A DNA stretch of 64,000 nucleotides from Balanoglossus misakiensis (GCA_040954595.2 CM082597.2:8370001-8434000); one strand, 5' to 3'. Shown: positions 44,176 to 53,778, numbered from the stretch's first letter. Translations and numbers: made by a program. Notes: generated by a model not told the origin, from the sequence alone.

Positions 44176-44318
44176 ATGTGAATCTTGAAAATTGGCCATA
44201 CCAGCAACCATACTTGTATAGAATGTTCCAAATGAACAGGTACCATCAGTTGGTGTGTCACTGTACTTCTCACAAGTTGCGTTTACAAAAGTCTCAAAGG
44301 TTCCACAATCTCTACTGA
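44176..44318 (-). CDS. Double-psi barrel (expansin-like) domain, copy A, exon 1
   Basis: A 143 bp exon, phase 1 to 0, open throughout. It reads SRDCGTFE, NATCEKYSD, DGTCSFGTFY, MVAGMANF. The G-T/A-C-x-F/Y-G motif followed by the (V/A)A.(A/S) strand matches the start of expansin/RlpA/barwin-type double-psi beta barrels. It continues in phase 0 into 43658-43876. Confidence 0.6.
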
Positions 44319-44837
44319 CTGCAAAAACAACAACACAAGCAAGATATTCTTTGCTGCAAGAAGAGTTAATTAACATCCTAAAATGGGTTTGTGTTGTACA
44401 TTTTCTAATCTGGTGAAATGTGTTTGTGTGTAAGCTTTTATCATTTATTTACATATGGGACCTTGTACAGTGGTGATATCATCTACAATTGATCAATTGA
44501 TGATGTACAGCAGAGAAATTTCCTGATTTGCGCTACTTTCTGATAAGGAAACACATATTTACTGGCCATGTTCGGATAACAGCATACATTTGTGTGCCCT
44601 CGGGACTGCAAATTACCCCCAAAACAATCTGTTTCCATCGGCCTTCAGCCTCTAGAAACAGACTGTTCTGGGTTGACTCACAGTCCATATTGCCACTGTA
44701 AACATTACATATGCCGGTATACGGTATTGAGTATTTGCCATTTCTCTGCCACAAAATATATTCCTTTCTTAAATTGTGGCAATAAAAGGACAAATACTGA
44801 TATGAATATGAATTATACGAGTACACAGTATAATTAA

Positions 44838-45408
44838 GCAATAATTAAGCAATAACCCCCGCCGCGAGATTTGGGTACAATTCGAGACATATAGCACGAG
44901 CCGTTAGGCGAGTGCTATATGGAGCGAATTGTACCCAAATCGAGTGTATACCCGACTGAGGCGGGGGTTATTGCTATTATATTATATATCAACAATTGAT
45001 TTTGAGGCCTATCAGTGGCATTTTCTTAACGAAACGGCGTCAGAAAGAGAAATCACGATCGTGAACTAATATGGCGAGGATGAATGTAAACACGAGCGGC
45101 CATGATCGAGCATTAAACATGAAGCAGACGACAAAAAATGACCAGACGGGCGTCGCGCATGGCAAAGTGACAAATATTCCTACACAGCAATTCCAAAATA
45201 AAACGTCCGTAAATTCAACGGTGTTTTCATTTTTTTTATTTGGTTGAAATACACACGACTGTGGTTCAACCGCACGTTTTCACTACTGCATGCTAGTTCA
45301 GGGGCCCGTTTTAGCACTGCCAGCAGTGCTATATGACTATTTAAGCATCGCTGGATTGAGCTCTCGTCCAATCAGAATGGCGGAGGGTAGCATGATATAA
45401 TATAATTA
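44838..45408. repeat. Foldback element abutting a splice donor
   Basis: Contains a strong inverted repeat (gcaataacccccgcc at about 44850 and ggcgggggttattgc at about 44960) and ends tagcatgatataatataatt right at the donor of the exon 45410-45568. The paralogous donor at 41584 has the same bases without the insert, so the insertion postdates the duplication or was lost from the other copy. Confidence 0.65.
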
Positions 45409-45409
45409 C

Positions 45410-45568
45410 CTGTTGATACATCATGAGAAGGTGTCACTGGTTTTGTTGTTGATATTTTAGTTGAAAGTGGTGCACTAGTAGTTTCAGATGTTGTAAATTG
45501 TTCATCTGAATCTGTCGTTGTTTTTCTTTCAGTCACAGTGACTGCCTGCGTTGATGGCGCCTCATAAC
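45410..45568 (-). CDS. Thr-rich mucin-like exon
   Basis: A 159 bp phase 1-1 exon reading GYEAPSTQAVTV, TTSETTSAPLS, VTPSHDVSTG. Its last 19 codons are paralogous to the end of 41584-42519, marking one edge of a tandem segmental duplication. An inserted foldback repeat abuts its donor. Confidence 0.65.
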
Positions 45569-45597
45569 CTGCATATGGAAATCAAGTCATTTTGCAT

Positions 45598-45959
45598 TAA
45601 AGGGACAAAGTCTCTCTCTCTCACTGCCCTTTTTTCCATTAATTATGTTTGATGCAAGACACTTTTTATGTTATTCTACATGTGGATATATAGTGAATCA
45701 ATGTTCGACCACACACAACTTTCATCCCGTTTGTAGGATATAAGTCTAGAGTAAAAATCCCGCCCAAATGAATAAATGGTAAACACCGATTATTCATTTT
45801 GGCGAGTTTTTCACTCTCGTGTCTACAAGCAGGATGGAAGTTGTGTGTGGTTGAAGGTTAATTCACTATATATCCACATGTAGAATAATATAAACAGTGT
45901 CTTGTATCAAATATTATTAATGGAAAAGGGCAGCGAGAGAGAGACTTTGTCCCTTTAAA
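45598..45959. repeat. Palindromic repeat, copy 3
   Basis: About 360 bp, ends ttaaagggacaaagtctc and gagactttgtccctttaa. Best preserved copy of the family. Confidence 0.8.
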
Positions 45960-46497
45960 TTATGTGAGATTCCAAAGATCTCACTAATGATTATTTAATA
46001 TAACTATACGGTAAATAACTTGAATGGAATTTGGATGTTATTGCTACATTTTGCTACACAACCTGTACACACAGAACGTAAACTTGGAAACTGTGCAAAT
46101 TTGTGCACATTTGTCTCTTCGCATAGAATTAGATTGATATAAACTCACTACTATTGTCATTTTCATGACAATTTAGCTCAGTTAAATGAAAATAAATTCA
46201 TTGGTCAAATAAAATTGTATAGTCACCATATATCGTTAAATGTTTAAGAATGGTGAAGAAATGCTGACTCAGCTGGGATTTTTTTTCAAGTACACAGTAG
46301 ACTTAATTCATAGCCTTGTAAATAAAACAAGCATGGTGACCCCTGTATTATACATATTTTCATTATGCTAACAAAGGAGAAACCAAAAATCCACAATTAA
46401 AAGAAATGAGATACTTTCACTTCCCCTGAGAAGACATCTGTAAGTAAACTTGTCATATTGTTTTCAGATATTCAGTGGATGTTTGTATTTGACGTAC
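45960..46497. other. Intron, weak dispersed repeat only
   Basis: About 540 bp of AT-rich DNA. 46190-46290 is a diverged relative of the repeat at 35870-36170. No exon. Confidence 0.3.
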
Positions 46498-46789
46498 CTG
46501 TTGTATCTCTGGTTTGAGCATCAGTGTGTACTCTTGCTGTCGTGGTTACCAGATCATCTGTGTGTACTTTTGTCGCCGTGGTTGCCACATCATCTGTGTG
46601 TACTTCTATCGTCGTGGTTACCATGCCATCTGTCTGTGCTCTCTTGGTGGTTCTCATGACATCTGTGTCTGCAGCTGCTGTGGAGATTTTCATCCGCAAC
46701 TTCTTCCTCTTCTGTTGCAGCTCTATCAGTTCCATCCATTTCTGTCGTCCCAAGCTCTGCAGTTGACATGTCTGTGACCATTTCCGTTT
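46498..46789 (-). CDS. Thr-rich mucin-like exon with 1 nt frame lesion
   Basis: After a good acceptor (pyrimidine tract, catag) the phase-1 frame encodes a Thr/Glu-rich stretch (STAELGTTEMDG) to about 46690. The Thr-rich frame that reaches the GTACGT donor (repeats of VHTDD.VTTT) is offset by one base. The exon is 292 bp; 291 would be phase 1-1. The likely lesion is an extra A in the A4 run at 46687-46690. Confidence 0.55.
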
Positions 46790-47004
46790 CTATGACAATG
46801 GAGGCAATAGAGGTTATGCTGATTGAATTCTGTTTGTCAAGTTTCACTTCAACATTCAAATAGCTTTTAAAGCCTCTCTGTTGTTTTGGAAGCGGGCATT
46901 CTGAACCATTTCTCCATATATCACACTACATGTACATGTACATAGAAGTTATCACAGTACTGTTTCAGCACACCACGATGTTTATAACAACAGTATATAC
47001 ACAC

Positions 47005-47184
47005 CAGTAGTTGTAGTAGAAGGTGTTGTTGGCAACACAGTCACAACATCTCCTTCACACATCAAAGGGTTTGGATGGTTTTGTGTGAATCCATAGTCAC
47101 AACTGAATGACACTATAGAACCAATGTCGAAATCATTGCCATGTCTCTGACCAGTGACTGGTGTACCAGGATCTTGACATTCTT
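47005..47184 (-). CDS. Degenerate sushi exon running into a Thr-rich tail
   Basis: A 180 bp phase 1-1 exon: EECQDPGTPVTG, VSFSCDYGF, LMCEGD are sushi Cys 1-3. The fourth Cys is replaced by a Thr-rich tail (TTPSTTTTG), so the module lacks its second disulfide and leads into the mucin-like region. Confidence 0.72.
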
Positions 47185-47344
47185 CTGAGGTCAAGAAGCA
47201 AAGTATCTTATCAATATTAAATCATCAACTCAGACAGAAGTCATTCCTTACAAAAACATTCTATATACATCATTCTACAGAATTCATTAGCCTTTTGAAT
47301 TTCTATATAAGTTTAAATAATTTCTATGGACATCTATATATTTG

Positions 47345-47493
47345 TATGTAGTTTTCGAAGTTGCTTAAAATGTTTTTCGGAAATAACGATGCAGTGAAAT
47401 ACAAGAAAGTGAAAAAGTAGTAGTCGCAGTGTAACAGTCGCCTTTTTTGATATTGCAAAAATTTCTGGCACAAAAATTCCCCATTTTACAGTA
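47345..47493. repeat. 'TACTGTAAAACG' MITE family copy, 5' eroded
   Basis: Core aacgatgcagtgaaatacaag and end aaaattccccattttacagta present. Confidence 0.65.
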
Positions 47494-47602
47494 TTCAAAC
47501 AACACATAGTGTGTGAATGTCATGAATTTCATCAGAGTATCACTATTATCAAACAGAAGTGATTGCTTCTCTGAAAGTATTAAATATTCTTTTCTACGTT
47601 AC

Positions 47603-47785
47603 CCTGGGCAACACATCTTGGTATGGTGCCATTCCATGTTCCATCTTCAGTGCAATATCTCCTGGTGTTACCAAGTGCTTCATATGCCATGTTACACTGG
47701 AGTGTAGCAACACTATCATACCAAGTGCCATCACTATATTCCCATGAGCCATCTTCAATCACAGTCAACAAACCACAGTCAACAC
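47603..47785 (-). CDS. Sushi domain exon
   Basis: A 183 bp phase 1-1 exon: GVDCGLL, ATLQCNMAYEALG, YCTEDGTWNG, IPRC. Complete sushi module. Donor GTAACG. Confidence 0.82.
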
Positions 47786-47867
47786 CTAGAAATAAGTAAT
47801 TTGAACTTTTGGTAACTCTTTCCTCTATATTGTAATCTTATTTTCTTTTGTCAGACACCCCATTTTT

Positions 47868-47993
47868 AAGGTGTTCATATTTCTCACACTTGTCAGGGAT
47901 ATTTTGTCTCACACTCGCCTGCGACTCGTGTGGGACAGAAAATCTCCAACTCGTGTGAGAAATACAATCCCAGGTCCTTGGCAGTGAGATTCT
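47868..47993. repeat. 'ctcacactcgcctgc' palindromic repeat, short copy
   Basis: Inverted arms around tcgcctgcgactcg (atttctcacact...agtgtgagaaat). Full copies at 50784-51203 and 59950-60303. Its end lies 19 bp from the sushi exon 48012-48206. Confidence 0.65.
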
Positions 47994-48011
47994 ATTATTA
48001 CTGTTACTTAC

Positions 48012-48206
48012 GTTGACAGACAGGAGGAGAGGAATTCCATCGGTAATCACCATCTTGACTGCTGTAGGTACACACTCTGACATGGCTACCATATAAGTTG
48101 TATCCAATGTCACAACTGTAGGTCACTTCACTCTGATAGTTGTAGTTGGGGTCATTGACCTCGTAGCTGCCATGATCAATACTCTCTGGTTCACTGCAGA
48201 CAGCAG
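48012..48206 (-). CDS. Sushi domain exon
   Basis: A 195 bp phase 1-1 exon: AVCSEPESIDHG, VTYSCDIGYNLYG, VCTYSSQDGDYRW, PVC. Complete four-Cys sushi module with Trp. The first residues follow a strong ctacag acceptor. Confidence 0.82.
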
Positions 48207-48267
48207 CTGTAGGAAATACACGTAGAGTTGAGTTGAAGGAAGAGCCTGGGATAAATCTGTAATCACT

Positions 48268-48625
48268 TTAAAGGGATAAAGTCTCTCTCTCGCTGCCCTT
48301 TTTCCATTAATTATGTTTGATACAAGACAGCGTTTATGTTATTCTACATGTGGATATATAGTGAATCAACGTTCGACAACACACAACTTCCATCCCACTT
48401 GTAGACACAAGAGTGAAAATATCGCCAAAATGAATAATCGGTCTTACCATTTATTCAATTTGGGCGAGTTTTTACTTTCATATCCTACAAACGGGATGAA
48501 AGTTGTGTGAATATAGTTGAATGTTGATTCACAGTATATTCACATGTAGAATAACATAAACGCTGTCTTGTATCAAACATAATTAATGGAAAAAGGGCAG
48601 CGAGAGAGAGACTTTGTCCCGTTAA
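48268..48625. repeat. Palindromic repeat, copy 4
   Basis: Ends ttaaagggataaagtctc and gagactttgtcccgttaa. Same arms as 28263-28622. Confidence 0.78.
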
Positions 48626-48814
48626 AGAATATGAAAAAGAAAAACCCCTCTCTTCTCACATTGAAAAGGTTACAGCAGACTGTAGAAACTGTATTTAACA
48701 CGCTTTAAATAAGCCAGTTCCATGCGGCTTTTTAGTGCACGCCAAATTCTATTGTTCTCGGTACCAGATGTATAATATCAAGGTTTTCTGTTTTAAAAAA
48801 AAATATTGACTTAC

Positions 48815-49033
48815 GTGTGCAAGTTGGGAAGTCAGCATCATACAGGCCTTCCACTGTACACAACAGAGTGGACTGTCCATTCAGTTGAAAACCCTCCAAA
48901 CAATAGAATGTAATTGTGCTATTGAACTCCACCAGAATATCACCAGTTTCCTCTATGTTCCAGACTAGGGATCCTTCACGTGGATTTGGAATTGGGATTG
49001 GGTTGGAAATGTTGGGCACAATACACGTCACGG
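48815..49033 (-). CDS. Sushi domain exon
   Basis: A 219 bp phase 1-1 exon: AVTCIVPNI, ITFYCLEGFQLNG, LLCTVEG, FPTC. It has a longer Cys1-Cys2 loop than its neighbours. ctgtacag acceptor, GTAAGT donor. Confidence 0.8.
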
Positions 49034-49312
49034 CTGTACAAGATAAAAAGACAATATTGGTGAAGTACACACAAATTAATATTTGTTTTAATGGAATGAC
49101 AAACTATAGCCATTACATAGGACACTAAATGTCAATCTTTGTACTATTCGTACATGAAACTTTGCTTTCAAATACAACTTACAGACCAACATAGACAGTC
49201 ATGCTTATATAAGTATGACTATCTATTAAAGTAACATTCATATCATGATTGTTGTTTTACACTGTGTTTTCAAAGTAATTGTTGCAGTAAACCAATTGCC
49301 TTGCTTGGAAAT

Positions 49313-49428
49313 ATTAAAAGGGAAGTCCTGTCCAGCTGATTTATGCATAATTTCTACACAATGTTTTTTTCTGAAAGAATGACCTCAAAGCTACCCAATT
49401 ATGTAGCTGAACCGGACTTCCCCTTTAA
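49313..49428. repeat. Short MITE 'aagggaagtcc' family
   Basis: About 116 bp with inverted ends (ttaaaagggaagtcctgtc / ggacttcccctttaaa). A second copy at 53508-53604 ends inside the half sushi exon. Confidence 0.7.
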
Positions 49429-49726
49429 ATGCTACCAGTGAGCTTGTTTGTCTTTGTAAATACACTCAAGTATTAATCCCCTTTTTCTCAGAATTCAATG
49501 CATCTTCATGCCATGAGGTGAGAGGACACTTTTGTTAGCAGGAGGGAAACAAATCCAAAATAAATAATAACAGTGCAAAGTTGGTCTGCTGACTTTCTCC
49601 ACATTTCATTATTGAATTACGGCAAAATTATGAAATCCAATTATGAAATTCAGCTTTTTGTCCATTTTTTGTTGCTGCAAATTCATTGCGGTATAAAGGT
49701 CAATAATATGACAAATCTTGGTTAAA

Positions 49727-49915
49727 AGTATACAGTCACCTTCAATTTACACATTCCCATATATGGCTGAATGGCGTATTTGAGCATTCTAAAGAACATA
49801 TGGTGGCGCCTTTTTTCCACGTGTGCCACCAAATGAAAATCTGTGATTGGCTAGATTTCAATTTTCCATGGTAACTATATATAGCTAATTTTCCATGGGT
49901 GATCATATACCTTTA
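49727..49915. repeat. 'ggtatacagtcac' MITE family, copy 3
   Basis: Same core as 1889-2056 (cccatatatggctgaatg, gtggcgcc...cgtgtgccac) and ends gtatacagtcacc / gatcatataccttta. Confidence 0.65.
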
Positions 49916-49941
49916 ACTCTATAGTTTAACATGATACTTAC

Positions 49942-50127
49942 GAACACATGATTGGTTAAAAGTGTAGACATCATACATTGAGAGACCAGTTTCTCCAGGT
50001 GGCAGATAGAATCCACCTGTGCCGTTATTTGCATATAAGAGATAGCCTTCTTCACAGGAACATTGAAAACCACCTGCAGTGTTTTCACAAAGTTGATCAC
50101 AAGAATGTGAAGCACATTCATTTATAT
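49942..50127 (-). CDS. EGF-like exon 4 with C-terminal extension
   Basis: A 186 bp phase 1-1 exon: DINECASHSC, QLCENTAGGFQC and CEEGYLL are cbEGF. It is followed by an extension with PPGETGLSMYDVY and a further Cys. This form (EGF with a long last loop) occurs in matrilin- and fibulin-type proteins. Confidence 0.8.
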
Positions 50128-50282
50128 CTACAAAGAAAGAACATGGATTGGATTAAAACAATGTACGTTCAGTAAAATTGAAAGTATTGTCATTTCTTTT
50201 AATCGTGAATTTTAGGATTATCTTGTGTACGTACAAGATGAATCTGTGATAAAATAAAGGCGTCACCTTGCTTGCTTTTGAA

Positions 50283-50705
50283 ATACAAGGCCATGAATTT
50301 AGTTGATAATAGAAGAAACCTGCTGACTCAGCATGGTTCACCAATGGTTTGTCTATGGACAAAAACCTTAAAGAAATTTATCTCAAAATAGAGCATTGTA
50401 ACCACACAATTTTATTTGACCAATGAATTTATATTTACTAGACTGAGCTATGTGTAAAATTTCGTGAAAATGACAATAGTAGAAGTTTGTTTTCTAGCAA
50501 TTATCAATGTAATCCTATGAGAAAAAGACACCTGAGATTAAAAGGTCATTCCAAAAATTTATATTTATATTTATATTTACTAGACTGAGCTATGTGTAAA
50601 ATTTCGTGAAAATGACAATAGTAGAAGTTTGTTTTCTAGCAATTATCAATGTAATCCTATGAGAAAAAGACACCTGAGATTAAAAGGTCATTCCAAAAAT
50701 TTATC
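50283..50705. repeat. Dispersed repeat with a tandem duplicated part
   Basis: Related to 35870-36170. A segment of about 140 bp (from atttatatttactagactg to aaggtcattccaaaaattta) is repeated head to tail: 50424-50562 and 50567-50705. Confidence 0.75.
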
Positions 50706-50783
50706 CGGAATTCTGAAATAAGTTCAGAATGTGTTAAATGTTAAAATAGTGACTTGAAGTTATGTTGCAAGTGACTTATTTAT

Positions 50784-51203
50784 TTCTCACACTCCTGGCA
50801 TGCTGGGAGTGTGAGAACACAGTGTGAGAACAAATTGTTCTCACACTCTCACTGAATCGAAAGCTGTATATGACGCGAGCGCTGATTGGTTGACAAAGCG
50901 TTCTTTCGCTACGCGCGCTAAATGTTATCCAATGGCGCGATGTGTATTACAGGCACAGAACTACAACGTGCCCCCAGACGACAGTTCCAGAGTCATTTAT
51001 TCAATGTTTTTAACGATTTTGGCTAATTTGTGGCCGTGTGAGAAAAATAATCTCACACACCAAGGACCTGGGATCATATTTCTCACACTCGTCGGGGATA
51101 TTCTGTCCCACACTCGCCTGCGGCTCGTGTGGGACAGAAAATCCCCGACTCGTGTGAGAAATATGATCCCAGGTCCTTGGGAGTGTGAGATTCTATTAGT
51201 CTC
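50784..51203. repeat. 'ctcacactcgcctgc' palindromic repeat, full copy
   Basis: About 420 bp. The inner part 51067-51172 is an almost perfect inverted repeat around gcctgcggctcg. Shared with 59950-60303 including gaatcgaaagctgtatatgac. Its end touches the donor of the EGF exon 51206-51334. Confidence 0.75.
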
Positions 51204-51205
51204 AC

Positions 51206-51334
51206 CTTTGCATGCAGTTCCATTCACATCTGGTTCAAATCCCACCAAACATGCACACTGATAGTCACCATCTCTATTTTCACAGTCTTGATTGATTCCA
51301 CACAGTGCCACCAATGTACTACATTCATTGATAT
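51206..51334 (-). CDS. Calcium-binding EGF-like exon 3
   Basis: A 129 bp phase 1-1 exon reading DINEC, CGINQDC, YQCACLVGFEP, ACKG: six cysteines, cbEGF pattern. The GTGAGA donor sits at the edge of a palindromic repeat (50784-51203), so the repeat may supply intronic donor bases. Confidence 0.85.
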
Positions 51335-51439
51335 CTGAAATGTTATTCATCAAGATATGATCAAAATACCACAGGTCCACTGGTAAATTCAGACCAACAA
51401 GTTTAGCTGGGAAGCACCAGACCAACAGGAAATGTTCAC

Positions 51440-51619
51440 AAACAAATTTTCGCGAACTATGCAAGAGCCAAAACAAAAGACGTTTTTGCGTAAAAAACAA
51501 TTTTCAGTGATAACAATGCAGTGAAATACAAGAACATGAAAATTAATCGTCTCATAACAGTTTCTGCTTTTGATATCGCAAAAAATTTCTTTGTCGCGAA
51601 AATTTCCCGTTTTACAGTA
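51440..51619. repeat. 'TACTGTAAAACG' MITE family copy, 5' eroded
   Basis: Core gataacaatgcagtgaaatacaag and end aatttcccgttttacagta. Confidence 0.65.
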
Positions 51620-51810
51620 ATCAATGAAAAATAAAATTACAAAAATCATGAAATTTCTGACAGCCATAGATTTGCATGGCATGAACTGTATGTCCTATCA
51701 GCATGTAGTTTAGGTGACATTTATGATAAATAGTCAAATTACTGGAGTGATCGATTACGGTACCTCATAAGCAGACAACCACATGAAGACCAATCTTGAT
51801 GTGAACTTAC

Positions 51811-51993
51811 CAATGCATGATGGTATTGCACTATTACACTGTAAATCGGATTGACAAGTCAGGTAATCAGCACCATTTAATTCATAGCCAGCATCACAAT
51901 AGAATGTGATGTTACTGCCCATATAATATGGTCCACTATCAGGGACAGCTTGTAGATGTGGGTCTGTTATGAGTATATCACTGCAGTTCAATC
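51811..51993 (-). CDS. Sushi domain exon
   Basis: A 183 bp phase 1-1 exon reading GLNC, ITFYCDAGYELNG, LTCQSD, IPSC. Four sushi cysteines and the GYxLxG strand are present, though the usual Trp near Cys 4 is missing. Confidence 0.8.
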
Positions 51994-52303
51994 CTGCAAG
52001 TAAAAAAAATAAAACACTATGTGGATGCAGACTTGATTGTGGTATATATATTGGGTATCTGTATTCTGTCACAACTTTAACATTTTCACCCCAAGTTCCC
52101 ACTATAAAAGTCCAGATACCATTGACTCCTTTTTTTCTATTATCGACTAAATTCATGACTCTGTATTTCAAAAACAAGCGTGGTGACCCCTATATTTTAT
52201 CACAAATTTTCATTATACATACATAGGATAATCCAAAAATTAACAATTAAAAGAAATGACCATATTTTCAATTTTACTGAATGTACATCCTTAAATGACT
52301 TAC

Positions 52304-52483
52304 GTTGACAGTATCCTGGATCTCCAATCCAAGATCCATCTTCACCACATGTAGAGACAGTGTAGCCAGTCAGACTGTAGCCAGATGGACATGAGTAGGC
52401 AACGGTTGTTCCAAAAATCAATGAATCACCATTAACAATTTCATATGATAAGTACCGTAGTTGTCTACATTCGGCGGTGGACA
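52304..52483 (-). CDS. Sushi domain exon with competing acceptors
   Basis: With acceptor AG at 52484-52485 the exon is 180 bp, phase 1-1, and encodes a full sushi module (AEC...YSCPSGYSLTG...CGEDGSW...YC). An upstream cag acceptor 8 bp away gives a typical sushi start (ARECPPPN) but leads to a stop codon. The downstream acceptor is preferred. The donor is GTAAGT. Confidence 0.7.
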
Positions 52484-52792
52484 CTCACGAGCTGTTTGGA
52501 TAAGATGAACAGATAACATTACAAGTGTGTTAATACTAGGAAAATGGTTTAAAGGGACAGAACATGTAGCAGTAACTCTCACAATCCTGCATATTTTCAA
52601 GTTACCAGTGTCTGGTTTAACATTCAGAGTGTAATGTCCCAATTAGACACCCATGTGGAATGTAGCAACCAGCACAAAGTGCCCCATCATAACGCTATGG
52701 AGAGTATTTCAACTTGAGTCAGTGATTTTTATGAAAACATGACAGTGAACACCCTGTGTTATACTTTGTTTTCAAAACGACTCATCACACAC

Positions 52793-53104
52793 TTTAAAGC
52801 CTCTAGAGCTGCCAAATTTCACAATTTTTTTTCTTTTCCACAGTAAAACCTTTCAAATCTATGGTGATGCATACCACGATAGCTAGCTGCATACTGTTTG
52901 TATGGAGGCTGATTTTAATAAAATGGGTACGGCACCTGTTTAATACATTGCACGTTTAAATTGCAACATACAGCCACAATCAGGCATTGATGACATGTTC
53001 CTGTATCCCTATCAGTAAGCTTAATTATTTCAATGTACCAATCTACGTCAGAAAATAAAATCTGAAAATAAATGCAAAAAGTGGCAGCTCTAGAGGCTTT
53101 AAAG
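52793..53104. repeat. MITE with 'ctttaaagcctctagagctgcca' ends
   Basis: About 310 bp with terminal inverted repeats of about 20 bp. Related ends are near 1205 and 34570. Confidence 0.75.
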
Positions 53105-53201
53105 CATTGAAAGGTTCAGAGGACTAACATTTTTCTGAAAATCCGTCTCCTAAGTGTGCACTACAATGGCAGTTTAATTGTTTTCAAAAATATCAACTTG
53201 C

Positions 53202-53381
53202 GCTCGCATTGGGGCACAAGTGGACCCCAGACACCATCTGCTTGGCATTCCAATGAAGTCACATTATTTATAAACTGATAGCCCTCAATGCATTGATAAT
53301 AAGCAACGCCACCATACACTGTACTGGTAACATTGGTAAGAATTCCATTGCTGCACTCAGGGGGTCCACCACATGTTATTC
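53202..53381 (-). CDS. Sushi (CCP) domain exon
   Basis: A 180 bp phase 1-1 exon holding a whole sushi module: C...PPECSNG, YYQCIEGYQF, LECQADGVW and VPQC. The acceptor follows a T-rich tract. The only donor keeping phase 1 is GCAAGT, implying a GC-AG intron. Confidence 0.75.
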
Positions 53382-53604
53382 CTAAAAAATAAACAACAAA
53401 TTAGTGTCATTCAAGTTGTTGCTAACAATAGATTCAAGAGACAAATTAAGTCTCTCTCATCACTGCACTTTTTTCATTAATTATCTTGGATACAAGACAC
53501 CAGGCTAGGCATATTTGCATAGCTGGTACGACTTATACACGAAAGAGTGACCTCAAAGCTACAAAATTATGTAGATATCAGCTAGACCGGACATCCCCTT
53601 TAAC

Positions 53605-53705
53605 TACTGGATAACCGTCCGAGCATTGGAATGAGACAGAGACATCATAGCTTCTATCATCTGTACTGGTCACCACGCCCTCACCAATCACAATTTCGGG
53701 ACAGT
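53605..53705 (-). CDS. Half sushi exon, truncated by a repeat
   Basis: Starts in phase 1 with DCPEIVIGEG and reaches VSFQCSDGYPV, the first half of a sushi/CCP module with Cys 1 and 2. The part with Cys 3, Trp and Cys 4 is not found before the next exon. A repeat end (ttaaagggga) begins inside the expected exon, and the only donor is a weak GTTAAA leaving in phase 0. Probably damaged by the insertion. Confidence 0.45.
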
Positions 53706-53778
53706 CTGTCAGAACAAGGATCACAATGATAAGAATGCATGCAGACAAATACTTAAACTCATAAATGTCAGTTGTTTT

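Larger units (their letters stand above)
39754..45568. repeat. Tandem segmental duplication of the expansin-like domain
   Basis: Blocks 39754-41243 and 42968-44318 are near-identical in exons and also in introns (for example cacatgtctgttacccggac in exons and gtcacaatgactcgaaatga in introns). The mucin ends 41584-41650 and 45410-45475 match too. Unit length is about 3.2-3.8 kb, differing by inserted MITEs and small indels. Confidence 0.8.

Noticed and set aside
39754-44318. Interpretation of the duplicated Cys exons as a ZP domain
   Set aside because: Cys spacing and the CGQC...VTDMC...VAC order fit a double-psi barrel, not ZP-N/ZP-C, and no transmembrane or cleavage site follows.
46450-46777. 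Plus-strand Cys-rich ORFs
   Set aside because: Antisense shadows of the repetitive Thr/His/Asp mucin exon on the minus strand.
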